Assembly: GCF_002939985.1 (NCBI RefSeq)
Contig: NZ_MDFM01000028.1
Location: 1-64,000, forward strand
Direction: 5' to 3'
DNA from: Xanthomonas hortorum pv. cynarae
GTDB taxonomy: Bacteria > Pseudomonadota > Gammaproteobacteria > Xanthomonadales > Xanthomonadaceae
Length of the DNA stretch: 64,000 nucleotides
Positions 36,302 to 45,154 of the stretch are shown piece after piece (position 1 is the first letter of the stretch; every line of letters begins with the position of its first letter). The translations under genes and the position numbers were made by a program. The notes under the pieces were generated by a model that saw only the letters and a list, made by a program, of their open reading frames with translations, ran no database searches and was not told where the DNA came from.

Positions 36302-36832
36302 TCATGGCCGATGAAGCACAGGAGCCTTGAGGCCTTTCAGCTGGGCAAGCGGCGGCGCGCGCATATTGGTAAACACGTTGACGTCCCGGTTCTTGAGCAT
36401 GCGCTCGAGCATCGCCACGATACCCTCAATGTTGGAGAGCAGTTTGCCTATCGCGTCAACATCTCTGTCATCGGCAATGGCGTTCGCACTGCTCATGTCT
36501 TCCAACACCTGTTTGATGTTTTCAAGCACGAGCTGTTTGTCAACCAAGGCATCTTTCAGATCCATCTCGCCCCTTGTCTCCAGCGAAGGGATCAGGGAAT
36601 TCCAGCGCTCACAGAGCTGCGTGGCGCGCCGGAGCTCCGGTTGCAGTGGCTCGCTGGCCCTTGCCTGGCTTGTACGCGAGGGAGATCTGGCAGGCGCCCG
36701 ACCCAGTGGCGACAGGTGCGTTTGTGCGTGCATGGTGTGGCTGCTGGTGGATGCTTCGGCGGCAGGGTGTGCTTGCAATTCAGGCGCCAGAGCTGGCTGT
36801 GCCGAAGAGACTCCGCTGATGCAATTTCCCAT
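36302..36832 (-). CDS. Candidate type III effector with MGNC acylation signal
   Basis: 176 residues from ATG 36832 (GGAG 8 nt upstream). It starts MGNCISGVSS: Gly2 with Cys4 is the N-myristoylation/palmitoylation pattern used by bacterial effectors that reach the plant plasma membrane (AvrB, AvrRpm1, XopE and XopJ types). Residues 10-65 are Ser/Thr/Ala/Pro-rich and disordered; 66-160 are helical with amphipathic repeats (LVLENIKQVLEDM, GKLLSNIEGIVAMLERMLKN). There is no signal peptide and no enzymatic motif. A PIP-like promoter lies upstream (36858-36919). I do not recognise the family. It stands alone between a LysR gene and a VOC pseudogene. Confidence 0.65.
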   Translation of the reverse strand: MGNCISGVSSAQPALAPELQAHPAAEASTSSHTMHAQTHLSPLGRAPARSPSRTSQARASEPLQPELRRATQLCERWNSLIPSLETRGEMDLKDALVDKQLVLENIKQVLEDMSSANAIADDRDVDAIGKLLSNIEGIVAMLERMLKNRDVNVFTNMRAPPLAQLKGLKAPVLHRP

Positions 36833-36857
36833 TTGAGGTCTCCGAGTTTGTATGAGG

Positions 36858-36919
36858 AGCATAGGCAGTACTTGTGCAAACACGCTCGTGCCGATGGAAG
36901 ACCCGCTTGCGTATGCGAA
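36858..36919 (-). promoter_or_regulatory. PIP-like box and -10 for the MGNC protein
   Basis: On the minus strand: TTCGC (36919-36915), exactly 15 nt, TTCCA (36899-36895), 31 nt, TATGCT (36863-36858), then 25 nt to the ATG. Spacing is exactly that of HrpX promoters and the -10 fits TANNNT; the second PIP half deviates in two positions. Imperfect PIP boxes of this kind can be functional. Unverified. Confidence 0.5.
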
Positions 36920-37182
36920 GTTTCTCCAGCGGTCATCAGGCAGCGTTACGGACGCAAGCCAATCAGCGCACAAGGTGGATGCACGTAAACGGCAACATCG
37001 ACCAGCGACGATGCATGAGCTCTGAAGCATGCATCTCAATGCCCTGCACGTTGTTGCGCGTTCTTCGGCCATGATGCGCTGCTGCACTCTCCTAACCAAT
37101 GCGCATTGCCTGGATACTGCACATTGCAAGCTGATGCCTATCCGGATAGGCGCTTGACCTCAACTTGGATTGAGGTTTTTCA

Positions 37183-37600
37183 ATGCACGCCTCTTCCATC
37201 GAACTCAGTGCCATGCATCTCCGCCATCTACTGCTGCCCTGCCTGGACCCCGACCTGACCCGGCGTTTCTATCGCGATGCACTGCAGCTACCGCTACACG
37301 GCAACACACTGCGCATCGGCTGTACCACGCTGGACTGCGTGCAGGCGCAGCACCCGGTAGGCATCTGGCCTTCAACGTCGCCCCTTCGCGCTTGGAGGCC
37401 ACCGCGCAATGGATCGCTGCGCGCAGCACGCTGCTTGCCGACCCGGAGGGCCTCCAACGTTTTACGCTGGCCAGGGTGTGGCAATCGCGGTCGGTGTATT
37501 TCGCCGGCCCCGATGGCGCTGTGCTGGAGCTGATCACCCGCGATGGCTGCGGCTACGCGACGCGCAAGGGTGGGAATTGCTGGCGGCGTGACCGCCCACG
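37183..37600 (+). pseudogene. Frameshifted VOC (glyoxalase-fold) gene
   Basis: The frame from 37183 reads MHLRHLLLPCLDPDLTRRFY and LRIGCTTLDCVQAQHPVG, the first half of a VOC-fold protein. The second half (HLAFNVAPSRLEATAQWIAA, RSVYFAGPDGAVLELITRDG) continues in the +1-shifted frame, so a one-base change at about 37350-37365 splits the gene. Metal-type ends (H, E in VLELI) remain visible. The 3' part also looks altered before it meets tatD (convergent). Probably inactive unless the sequence has an error here. Confidence 0.75.
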
Positions 37601-37609
37601 CCGCTCGCT

Positions 37610-38416
37610 TCACGCCACGACCGCAGGCGCGGGCAAACGGAAAAACGCACGCGCTGCTGCCGTGCTGTTGGCCGCGGTCAGCGCCACGTCCTCACCACGA
37701 TCGCGTGCGAGTTCTTCCACGATATGCGACAGAAACATAGGCTCGTTGCGGCGGTCCTTGGGCATCGGCTTGAGCGTGCGCGGCAGCAGGTAAGGCGCGT
37801 CGGTTTCGATCATCAACCGGTTGGCCGGGATCGAGCGCACCAGCTCGCGCAGATGCGCACCACGGCGCTCATCGCAGAGCCAGCCGGTGATGCCGATGTA
37901 GTAATCGCGATCCAGATACGCGAACAGTTCTTCGCGCGTGCCGGTGAAACAATGCACCACCGCCGGACCCAGACGGCCGTCGAAGCTGCGCATGATCGAG
38001 AGGAAGTCGTCGTGCGCATCGCGCTGATGCAGGAACAACGGTTTGCCGTTGTCGGCAGCCAACTGCAGTTGCCGTTCGAAGGCCTTGTGCTGCGCCGGAC
38101 GCGGGGCGAAATCGCGGAAGTAATCCAGCCCGCATTCGCCTACCGCCACCACTTGCGGGTGCGCCTGCAGCGTGCGCATTTCGGCCTCGCATTCGGCGGT
38201 GAATTCCACCGCGTGGTGCGGGTGCACGCCGGCGGTGGCGTAGAGAAATCCCGGGTGCTGTTGTGCCAGTTGCAGGGCGAGTGGTGAGTGCTCACGGCTG
38301 GCGCCGGTGATCACCAGTTGCGTAACACCGGCCTCGCGTGCGCGCTGCAGCACCGCATCGCGATCGCGGTCGAAAGAGTCATGGGTGAGATTGGCGCCGA
38401 TATCGATCAACTGCAT
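37610..38416 (-). CDS. tatD: TatD-family metal-dependent deoxyribonuclease
   Basis: 268 residues from ATG 38416 (MQLIDIGANLTHDSF). TatD signatures: the start motif D-IGANLTH, ATAGVHPHHA, VAVGECGLDYFRDF, PLFLHQRDAHDDF, VHCFTGTREE, IGITGWLCDERRG and LMIETDAPYLLP. A two-metal 3'-5' exonuclease implicated in DNA repair and degradation. Standard length; not next to tatABC. Confidence 0.93.
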   Translation of the reverse strand: MQLIDIGANLTHDSFDRDRDAVLQRAREAGVTQLVITGASREHSPLALQLAQQHPGFLYATAGVHPHHAVEFTAECEAEMRTLQAHPQVVAVGECGLDYFRDFAPRPAQHKAFERQLQLAADNGKPLFLHQRDAHDDFLSIMRSFDGRLGPAVVHCFTGTREELFAYLDRDYYIGITGWLCDERRGAHLRELVRSIPANRLMIETDAPYLLPRTLKPMPKDRRNEPMFLSHIVEELARDRGEDVALTAANSTAAARAFFRLPAPAVVA

Positions 38417-38518
38417 GGTGCGGGTGTCGTGTGGAAAGAGCTGGGCAAGTGTAACGAGTGGGGGTTGTATGCGCTTCGCCACGCGCCTTCAGAAGTGCTG
38501 CACCGACTGCTGCGCCGC

Positions 38519-38602
38519 CGTACCCTCACCCCAACCCCTCTCCCGCAGGAGAGGGGCTTTGCTCCCTTCTTCCAAGAGGGAGAGGGGTTCAACCAACCAC
38601 CG
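38519..38602. repeat. Xanthomonad palindromic intergenic repeat (CCTCTCCC type)
   Basis: CGTACCCTCACCCCAACCCC then CTCTCCCGCAGGAGAG, followed by a second palindromic unit with GAGGGAGAGGGG. The same blocks recur at 46231-46409 and 59568-59733. It lies between tatD and the LysR gene and overlaps the last codons of the latter (38589 onward). Confidence 0.85.
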
Positions 38603-39506
38603 GCACCGCCATCGCCTCGATGCGCGCCGCCAGCGCCTGGATCGCCAGTTGCGCCGAGCGTGAAAGCTGCCGCTGCGGAGCCACACACAGTGCCAGCGTC
38701 ATCGGCTTGGTCAAATGACGGCGGAACGGCACGAACGCCAGCCGCCCATCCGCCACATCCGGGGCGGCATCCAGCCACGACATCAAACCCACACCCGCAC
38801 CGGCGCGCACCAGGCCACGCAGGGTGCGCACATCGTTGCAGTGGGTCAGCCGCTTCACGTCGATATGCTGGCGTTGGTACAGCACCTTGGCGTGCTCGCC
38901 GACGATCAACGGGGCGGCCGGCAGCAGCAGCCGGTGCTCCAGCGTCTCGCTCAGCTGCAGCTCGGTGCGCGTGCTGAGCGGATGGCCCACCGGCATCGCA
39001 ATCCCCAGCGGGATGTCGGCGAATGCGCGCACCTCCAGGTCCACGCTGCTCACCGGGTCCAGCAGCAGGCCGATGTCCACATCGGCCGAGGTCACCATCT
39101 CCATCACCCGCTGGTTGCGCGCGGTGGAGAGGTTGAAGGTGATGCCGGGGTACTCCTGCACCAACGCGGCGACCGCCGCCGGCACCACGCCCTCGCTGAG
39201 CGCGTCGATCATGGCGATCTCCACATGCCCGCGGCGCAGCCCCTTGAGCTCGTCGAAGCGCTCCAGCGTGCGCGCGTAGGCCTTCTCCCAGCCGCGCACG
39301 TCCACCAGCAGCAGCTCGCCAGCGGCGGTCAGGCGCAGCCGGCCGGGCAGGCGCTCGAACAGCTGCGCGCCCAGTTCTTCCTCGGCCTTGAGGATCTGCC
39401 GGTCGATCGCCGAGGCCGACACGTGCAGTACGTCGGAGGCCTTGCGGATGCTGCCGCAGCGGGCCACTTCGATGAAGTAACGGGTGAAGCGGGAAAAGGT
39501 CAGCAT
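38589..39506 (-). CDS. LysR-family regulator of the purine (hpx) cluster
   Basis: 305 residues from ATG 39506 (MLTFSRFTRYFIEVARCGS). LysR helix-turn-helix GSIRKASDVLHVSASAIDRQI and effector domain (HVEIAMIDALSEGVVPAAV; GAGVGLMSWLDAAPDV). Divergent from the Rieske oxygenase genes, 127 bp away. In Klebsiella the hpxDE operon is likewise controlled by a LysR protein (HpxR), so I infer the same role. The 3' end runs into a palindromic repeat. Confidence 0.85.
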   Translation of the reverse strand: MLTFSRFTRYFIEVARCGSIRKASDVLHVSASAIDRQILKAEEELGAQLFERLPGRLRLTAAGELLLVDVRGWEKAYARTLERFDELKGLRRGHVEIAMIDALSEGVVPAAVAALVQEYPGITFNLSTARNQRVMEMVTSADVDIGLLLDPVSSVDLEVRAFADIPLGIAMPVGHPLSTRTELQLSETLEHRLLLPAAPLIVGEHAKVLYQRQHIDVKRLTHCNDVRTLRGLVRAGAGVGLMSWLDAAPDVADGRLAFVPFRRHLTKPMTLALCVAPQRQLSRSAQLAIQALAARIEAMAVPVVG

Positions 39507-39633
39507 GCGGTGGGGCTCGGTTGGCGTTGCATTTTTTGCAATGGCTTGGCTGAAAATCGATGTTTGATAACACACCCCCGGCTTCCTAGAGTCAATCCGG
39601 CACCGCTCCCGCCCTACGCCAGAGACTGGACCC

Positions 39634-40686
39634 ATGGATGTCGCCGTCCCCGCCTTGCCGCTGCACTGCACCTTCGCCGCCGCCGACTGGCGGCGCCTGG
39701 CCCAGCACTGGCACGCGGTGACGCTGAGCAGCGAAGTGAGCGAAGCGCCGTTCAAGGCCACCCTGCTGGACGAGCCGCTGGTGCTGTACCGGCTGGGCGA
39801 CGAATTGGTGGCTGCGCGCGATGTCTGCCCGCACCGCGGCGTGCCGCTGAGCATGGGCACCGCCGATGGCGGCGGCGTGGTCTGCGCCTACCACGGGCTG
39901 CGCTTCGGCGCGGGCGGGCGTTGCAATCACATCCCCGCCAGTCCCAACCAGAACATCCCCGCCAAGATGCGGCTGCATACCTACGCGGTGGCCGAGCGCT
40001 ACGGGCTGATCTGGGTGTGTCTGTCCAAACCGGCCGGGGTGAGCGAGGCCGAGGTGCAGATTCCGCCGATGCCCGGCTGGGACGAGGACGGCTTTCAACA
40101 GATCGTCTGCCCGGCTTTCGATATCGGCGGCAGCGCCGCACGCCAGCTGGAAGGCTTCATCGACGTGGCGCATTTCGCCTTCGTGCACACCGCGACCTTC
40201 GCCCAGCCGGACAAGCGCGAGGTACCGGCCTACACCACCACCGAAACGCCCACCGGCTTCAATGCCGATTACCTGAGCTCGGTGGCCAATTATTCGGTGG
40301 ACATGCCGCTGCCGGACGTGGCGCCGGACTTCCAGTGGCTGCGCCATTTCGAGGTGCATCTGCCGTTCACCGCCACCCTCACCATCCACTTCCCGGTGCC
40401 GGGCAAGCGGCTGGTGATCATGAATGCCGCCAGCCCGGTGTCCAAGCACAAGACCCGCCTGCTGGTGCCGATCGCGCGCAACTTCGACACCCATCTGCCA
40501 GTGGAAGACGTGCACGCCTTCAACCTGCGCGTGTTCGAGGAAGACCGCGCCATGGTGGAGGCGCAGCGCCCCGAATACCTGCCGCTGGATCCGCTGCTGG
40601 AAGTGCATATCCCGGCCGATCGCAGTTCGATCGCTTACCGCCGTGGCCTGCGCAGTCAGGGCTATAGCGACTTCTTTCTGCGTTGA
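39634..40686 (+). CDS. hpxD: Rieske oxygenase, HpxD/VanA-like (hypoxanthine oxidation inferred)
   Basis: 350 residues. Rieske [2Fe-2S] ligands C65PH67 and C84AYH87, then a mononuclear iron domain with the QLEGFIDVAHFAFVHTATF motif. By sequence it belongs to the VanA-like phthalate-dioxygenase group. The partner reductase follows 17 bp later, and the genes downstream form a purine catabolic cluster as in Klebsiella, where HpxD/HpxE oxidise hypoxanthine to xanthine. That context, not sequence alone, is my reason to prefer HpxD over vanillate demethylase. ATG 39634 stands 127 bp from the divergent LysR gene. Confidence 0.8.
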   Translation: MDVAVPALPLHCTFAAADWRRLAQHWHAVTLSSEVSEAPFKATLLDEPLVLYRLGDELVAARDVCPHRGVPLSMGTADGGGVVCAYHGLRFGAGGRCNHIPASPNQNIPAKMRLHTYAVAERYGLIWVCLSKPAGVSEAEVQIPPMPGWDEDGFQQIVCPAFDIGGSAARQLEGFIDVAHFAFVHTATFAQPDKREVPAYTTTETPTGFNADYLSSVANYSVDMPLPDVAPDFQWLRHFEVHLPFTATLTIHFPVPGKRLVIMNAASPVSKHKTRLLVPIARNFDTHLPVEDVHAFNLRVFEEDRAMVEAQRPEYLPLDPLLEVHIPADRSSIAYRRGLRSQGYSDFFLR

Positions 40687-40703
40687 CGGCCGAGGAGCAC
40701 GCC

Positions 40704-41663
40704 ATGCAGCTGCACGAGGTCCGCGTCGCCGACGTCTTCGACCAGGGCCACCGCCAACGCGCGATCCGGTTGGAGCCGGTGGGCGCGGAATTGCCGGCAT
40801 TCGAAGCCGGTGCGCATGTGGATCTGCATCTGCCCGATGGCTTGATCCGCCAATACTCGATCGCCAGTGCGCCGCATGTGCGTGATCACTATCTGCTGTG
40901 CGTGAAGTTGGCCGATGCGTCGCGCGGCGGCTCGCGGCATCTGTGCGAGCAGCTGAGTACCGGCGACCGCCTGCGTATCTCCACACCGCGCAATCTGTTT
41001 CCCTTGCATCCGGGCGAGCGCCACGTGCTGCTGGCCGCCGGCATCGGCATCACCCCGCTGCTGTCGATGGCCGAGGCGCTGGAAGCGCGCGGCGAGACCT
41101 TCGTGCTGCACTACTACGCGCGCCGGCATGCCGATGTGGCGTTCGGGCAGCGGCTGCAACGCGGCTTCACGCATGGCCAGGTGCAGGTGCATCTGAGCGA
41201 CGACGGCGAGAGCCCGCGCGTGCATGTGCCCGAGGAACTGGGCCAGGCGCGTGCGCGCGACCAGCTGTATCTGTGCGGACCTGCCGCCTTCATGAACCAC
41301 TTCACGCTGCTTGCCAAAACCCACGGCTGGGCGCCGGAGCAACTGCACCGCGAACACTTTGCCGCTGCCGAAACCAACGTGGCGCACGATGCCGATAGCG
41401 CCTTCGAAGTGGAGCTGGCCGCCAGCGGCCGCGTGGTGCAGGTGCCGGCCGAGTGCAGCATCGCCAGCGCCTTGCTCGATGCCGGCATCGAGGTGCCGCT
41501 GTCCTGCGAGCAAGGCATGTGCGGCGCCTGCCTCACCGGCGTGCTGGCCGGCACGCCGGATCACCGCGACAGCGTGCTCAGCGACAGCGCGCACGCCGCC
41601 AATACCCAGATCACGCTGTGTTGCTCGCGCAGCCGTTCGCCACGCCTGGTGCTGGATCTTTGA
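40704..41663 (+). CDS. hpxE: Rieske oxygenase reductase, HpxE/VanB-like
   Basis: 319 residues from ATG 40704 (GAGGAG upstream). FNR-type flavin domain (IRQYSIASAPHVRDHYLLCVK), NAD domain (VLLAAGIGITPLLSMAEAL, LYLCGPAAFM) and C-terminal plant-type [2Fe-2S] ferredoxin domain (CEQGMCGACLTGV...CC). It transfers electrons from NAD(P)H to the Rieske oxygenase encoded directly upstream. Same strand, 17-bp gap, so one operon. Confidence 0.87.
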   Translation: MQLHEVRVADVFDQGHRQRAIRLEPVGAELPAFEAGAHVDLHLPDGLIRQYSIASAPHVRDHYLLCVKLADASRGGSRHLCEQLSTGDRLRISTPRNLFPLHPGERHVLLAAGIGITPLLSMAEALEARGETFVLHYYARRHADVAFGQRLQRGFTHGQVQVHLSDDGESPRVHVPEELGQARARDQLYLCGPAAFMNHFTLLAKTHGWAPEQLHREHFAAAETNVAHDADSAFEVELAASGRVVQVPAECSIASALLDAGIEVPLSCEQGMCGACLTGVLAGTPDHRDSVLSDSAHAANTQITLCCSRSRSPRLVLDL

Positions 41664-42063
41664 GCGCTCCGTATGTCGTGCGCCTGCGCAGACAGGACGA
41701 CAGCGGGCGCGCAGGTGGCTAACGTCGGTCACGCTGCAACGCGAAGCGGCCGCCAACCTCGCAGGACACCTGTGGACGGACGTGAGCCCCGCATCTTCTT
41801 TCACGGTTTGATCGATGGGTGCACAAGGCGCCGCCGGCGCAGAGACAGACGAAGCCTGCGGTCATGCCATTACGCCGCGCAACACGCATTGCACTTGCAG
41901 CGCAATCGGTGCCCAAGGTCCGTGGCAACCGCCGTCGCACAGTGCAAGATATTTGGCCCGCGCGCGTCCACCGCAATCGCGCATGCCCCTTTGTGCCGAT
42001 GAGATACCTGCCGATGGTTGTTTGTGCGATCGCCTTCGCCCGCCCGTGCCGGGGCGCACGCTG
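41664..42063 (+). other. Gap before the purine permease, no supported gene
   Basis: 400 bp. The permease frame stays open upstream but the residues are not membrane-like and not conserved in character, so ATG 42064 is preferred. I see no terminator or riboswitch-like purine aptamer. Confidence 0.45.
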
Positions 42064-43377
42064 ATGCGCTGGCCCGGATTTGCGCTGTCCGCCAATGGCA
42101 GCAGCGTGCGTACCGAGGTCCTGGCCGGTGCCACCACCTTCCTGACCATGGCCTACATCGTCTTCGTCAACCCCGACATCCTGGCCACCACCGGCATGGA
42201 CCACGGCGCGGTGTTCGTGGCGACCTGTCTGGCCGCCGCGCTTGGCTCGCTGCTGATGGGCGTGCTGGCCAACTATCCCATCGGCATGGCACCGGGCATG
42301 GGCTTGAATGCGTTTTTCGCTTTCTCCGTGGTGGGCACGCTGGGTTACAGCTGGCAGCAGACGCTGGGGCTGGTGTTCGTGTCCGGCTGCGTGTTCCTGC
42401 TGCTCAGCGTCACCGGCGCGCGACGCTGGCTGGTGGATGGCATCCCACCCACCTTGCGCAGTGCGATTGCAGCGGGCATCGGCCTGTTCCTGGCGTTGAT
42501 CGGCTTGCAAAAAGCCGGGCTGGTGGTGGCGCATCCGCAGACGCTGGTGACCCTGGGCGACTTGCATCGGCCCGAGCCATTGCTTGCGTTGGCTGGGCTG
42601 CTGCTGATCGGCGTACTGGAAGTGCGCCGCGTGCGCGGGGCGATGTTGCTGGGCATCCTGGCGGTCACCGTCGCGGCGCTGGCGCTGGGTCTGGTGCACT
42701 ATCAGGGCGTGCTGTCGCTGCCGCCGAGCCTGGCGCCGACGCTGCTGCAGCTGGATATTGCCGGCGCATTGCAAGGCCATGGTGGCAGCGGCGCACTGAC
42801 CGCCGTCCTGCACGTGGTGCTGGTGTTCGTGCTGGTGGAAATGTTCGATGCCACCGGCACCTTGATGGGCGTGGCCCAGCGCGCCGGCCTGTTGCACACA
42901 CAGGCGCACCGTCGCCAGTTCGACCGCGCCCTGTTCGCCGACAGCACCGCCATCCTGGCCGGCTCGCTGCTTGGCACTTCCAGCACCACCGCCTATGTGG
43001 AAAGCGCTGCCGGTGTACAGGTGGGTGGGCGTACCGGGCTCACCGCGCTGGTGGTGGCAGCGCTGTTTCTGCTGGCGCTGCTGTTCTCGCCATTGGCGGC
43101 GATGGTGCCGGCGTATGCCACCGCACCGGCGCTGATCTACCTGGCATCGGTGATGCTGCGCGAGTGCACGCAGATCCAGTGGGACGATGTCGGCGACGCG
43201 CTACCGGCCGCGATCTGCATGCTGGCCATGCCGCTCACCTATTCCATCGCCACCGGCCTGGCCTTCGGCTTCATCACCTATGCGGCACTCAAGCTGGGCA
43301 GCGGCCGCTGGCGCGCCGTGCATCCGGCCACCTGGGCGATTGCCGGCCTGTTCGTGCTGCGCTATGCCTTGGAGTGA
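42064..43377 (+). CDS. NCS2/AzgA-family hypoxanthine-guanine permease
   Basis: 437 residues. AzgA-type markers: EVLAGATTFLTMAYIVFVNPDIL in TM1, PIGMAPGMGLNAFFAFSVVG in TM3, FVLVEMFDATGTLMGVAQRAG and SLLGTSSTTAYVESAAGVQVGGRTGLTA-type signatures (in two pieces) around residues 255-325. About 12-14 membrane segments. Proton-driven uptake of hypoxanthine, guanine or adenine. Fits the cluster as the purine importer. Confidence 0.92.
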   Translation: MRWPGFALSANGSSVRTEVLAGATTFLTMAYIVFVNPDILATTGMDHGAVFVATCLAAALGSLLMGVLANYPIGMAPGMGLNAFFAFSVVGTLGYSWQQTLGLVFVSGCVFLLLSVTGARRWLVDGIPPTLRSAIAAGIGLFLALIGLQKAGLVVAHPQTLVTLGDLHRPEPLLALAGLLLIGVLEVRRVRGAMLLGILAVTVAALALGLVHYQGVLSLPPSLAPTLLQLDIAGALQGHGGSGALTAVLHVVLVFVLVEMFDATGTLMGVAQRAGLLHTQAHRRQFDRALFADSTAILAGSLLGTSSTTAYVESAAGVQVGGRTGLTALVVAALFLLALLFSPLAAMVPAYATAPALIYLASVMLRECTQIQWDDVGDALPAAICMLAMPLTYSIATGLAFGFITYAALKLGSGRWRAVHPATWAIAGLFVLRYALE

Positions 43378-43495
43378 GCGAGTCGCCGCAGCTATTTCAT
43401 TTCCTGCCCCCCTGGTCACCCACCGCGTCGCGCGGCAAGCTGCACCGCAACCGGCAGCGCCACGACGGTGCTGTCTCATTCCCAGAGCTCACCAC

Positions 43496-45067
43496 ATGCC
43501 ACATCGTTATCGCTGTCTGATCCTCAGCTTGTGCACCTTGTTACCGGGCATGACGCTCGCACGCCCGGCGCAGGCGCCTGCGCAACAGCGCGAGCAGCAG
43601 GTAGCGCAGCTGTTTCACGACGCGGCCGCGCAACCTGCGCAATTGCGCGCGTGGCTGCAAGCCATGCCCAAGGGCGGCGACCTGCATAACCATCTCTCCG
43701 GTTCGGTCTATGCCGAAAACTATCTGCAATGGGCCAGCGACGACGGCGCCTGCGTGCAGCTGGACGACCTGAGCCTGCGCGCGCCGCCGTGCGGTAAAGG
43801 CCAGGAGCCTGCACGCGACCTGGCAACGCGCAATGCCGCGCTGTATGGCCGGGTGGTGGATAGCTTGTCGATGCGCAAGTTCCTGCCCAGCTCATCGCAA
43901 CCCACCGGACACGATCAGTTCTTCAGCACCTTCGGCAAGTTCGACGCGGTAGTGCGCGCGCGCGTTGCCGACACCGTGGCCGCGGTGCTGGAGCAGGCCG
44001 CACGCGACCGCGTGCCCTATGTGGAAATCATCGCCAACCCGCCGCAGATGGATCAGGCCGCAAAACAGATGCAGGCTCTGCCATGGAAGGCCGACGACGA
44101 CGCAGCCAATCTACTTGCCTTGCAGGATGCCTTGCCGCCGCTGGTGCAGGCTGCGCAACGCGACCTTGCCGACACCGATGCCCAGGTGCGCCGCGTGCTG
44201 CAATGCGACCAGCCCGATGCACGTCCCGGCTGCCAGGTCGCGTATCGCTACGTGCCTTACGTGTTGCGCGTGTTGCCGCAGCCGATGGTGTTCGGGCAGA
44301 TGGCGCTTGCGCACGCGCTGATCGCTGCCGGCGGCAGCCACGCGGTGGCGTTGAACATCGTTGCGCCCGAAGACAACCCGGTGGCGCTGGCCGATTACGC
44401 GCGCCACATGGCGATGTTCCGTTTCTTCGCAACGCGCTATCCCAACGTGCCGCTGTCCCTGCATGCCGGCGAGCTGGCGTTGGGTCTGGTGCCACCCGCG
44501 CAACTGCGCTCGCACATCCGCCAGGCGGTGGACGTGGGTGCACGCCGCATCGGTCACGGTGTGGATCTGCCTTACGAAGACGACGTGGATGGATTGCTGC
44601 AGCGCATGCGCCGCGACCAGATCGCGGTGGAGATCAACCTCACCAGCAACGATGTGATTCTGGGCGTCAAAGGTGGCGCGCATCCGCTGGCGATGTATCT
44701 GCGCGCCGGTGTGCCGGTGGTGCTGTCCACCGACGATGCCGGCGTCTCGCGCGCGGACATGACCCACGAGTATCAACGCGCGATGCAGGAGCAAGGCATC
44801 GATTACCCCACGCTCAAGCAGCTCGCTCGCAACGGGCTGACTTACAGCTTCCTGCCGGGCACCAGCGTGTGGAGCGCAGACGGTACAGCTGCGCAGGCCT
44901 GCGCCACTGCATTGCAGCGCGAAACCGATGATGCCGTGTGTCGCGCCTTCCGCCAGAGCAGCGAGAAGGCACGGCTGCAATGGCAGCTTGAAACCGATCT
45001 GGCGCAATACGAGCGCATGCTGCTTTACGTAGGAGCGCGCCCGAGCGCGAATCGGCTTCACCGGTAA
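43496..45067 (+). CDS. Exported adenosine deaminase (ADGF-like)
   Basis: 523 residues from ATG 43496, where a signal peptide begins (CLILSLCTLLPGMTLARPAQA). Metal and catalytic motifs: GGDLHNHLSGSVY (HxH), SLHAGELAL, RRIGHGVDLPY and VVLSTDDAGVSRADM. It deaminates adenosine to inosine, probably in the periplasm, providing inosine for the nucleoside hydrolase. The N-terminal ADGF-like extension and long middle insertion make it larger than cytoplasmic Add. The last ~13 codons (VGARPSANRLHR) are encoded by a dispersed palindromic repeat (45029-45096). Confidence 0.9.
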   Translation: MPHRYRCLILSLCTLLPGMTLARPAQAPAQQREQQVAQLFHDAAAQPAQLRAWLQAMPKGGDLHNHLSGSVYAENYLQWASDDGACVQLDDLSLRAPPCGKGQEPARDLATRNAALYGRVVDSLSMRKFLPSSSQPTGHDQFFSTFGKFDAVVRARVADTVAAVLEQAARDRVPYVEIIANPPQMDQAAKQMQALPWKADDDAANLLALQDALPPLVQAAQRDLADTDAQVRRVLQCDQPDARPGCQVAYRYVPYVLRVLPQPMVFGQMALAHALIAAGGSHAVALNIVAPEDNPVALADYARHMAMFRFFATRYPNVPLSLHAGELALGLVPPAQLRSHIRQAVDVGARRIGHGVDLPYEDDVDGLLQRMRRDQIAVEINLTSNDVILGVKGGAHPLAMYLRAGVPVVLSTDDAGVSRADMTHEYQRAMQEQGIDYPTLKQLARNGLTYSFLPGTSVWSADGTAAQACATALQRETDDAVCRAFRQSSEKARLQWQLETDLAQYERMLLYVGARPSANRLHR

Positions 45068-45096
45068 CGCCTCATCGCGCGCAGGCACGCTCCTAC
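45029..45096. repeat. Palindromic repeat GTAGGAGCG...CGCTCCTAC
   Basis: GTAGGAGCG (45029-45037) and CGCTCCTAC (45088-45096) are perfect inverted ends around a GC-rich centre. This is the REP-like unit common in xanthomonads and pseudomonads. It overlaps the adenosine deaminase stop codon. Confidence 0.8.
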
Positions 45097-45154
45097 AAAC
45101 GCGACGTCCACTCCATCCTCGCCGCAACGCATTCTTCCCCATGACCAAAGCGCA

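Noticed and set aside
39634-41663. Vanillate demethylase VanAB
   Set aside because: Sequence alone would allow it, but the surrounding purine genes and divergent LysR gene fit HpxDE better; kept as an alternative only.
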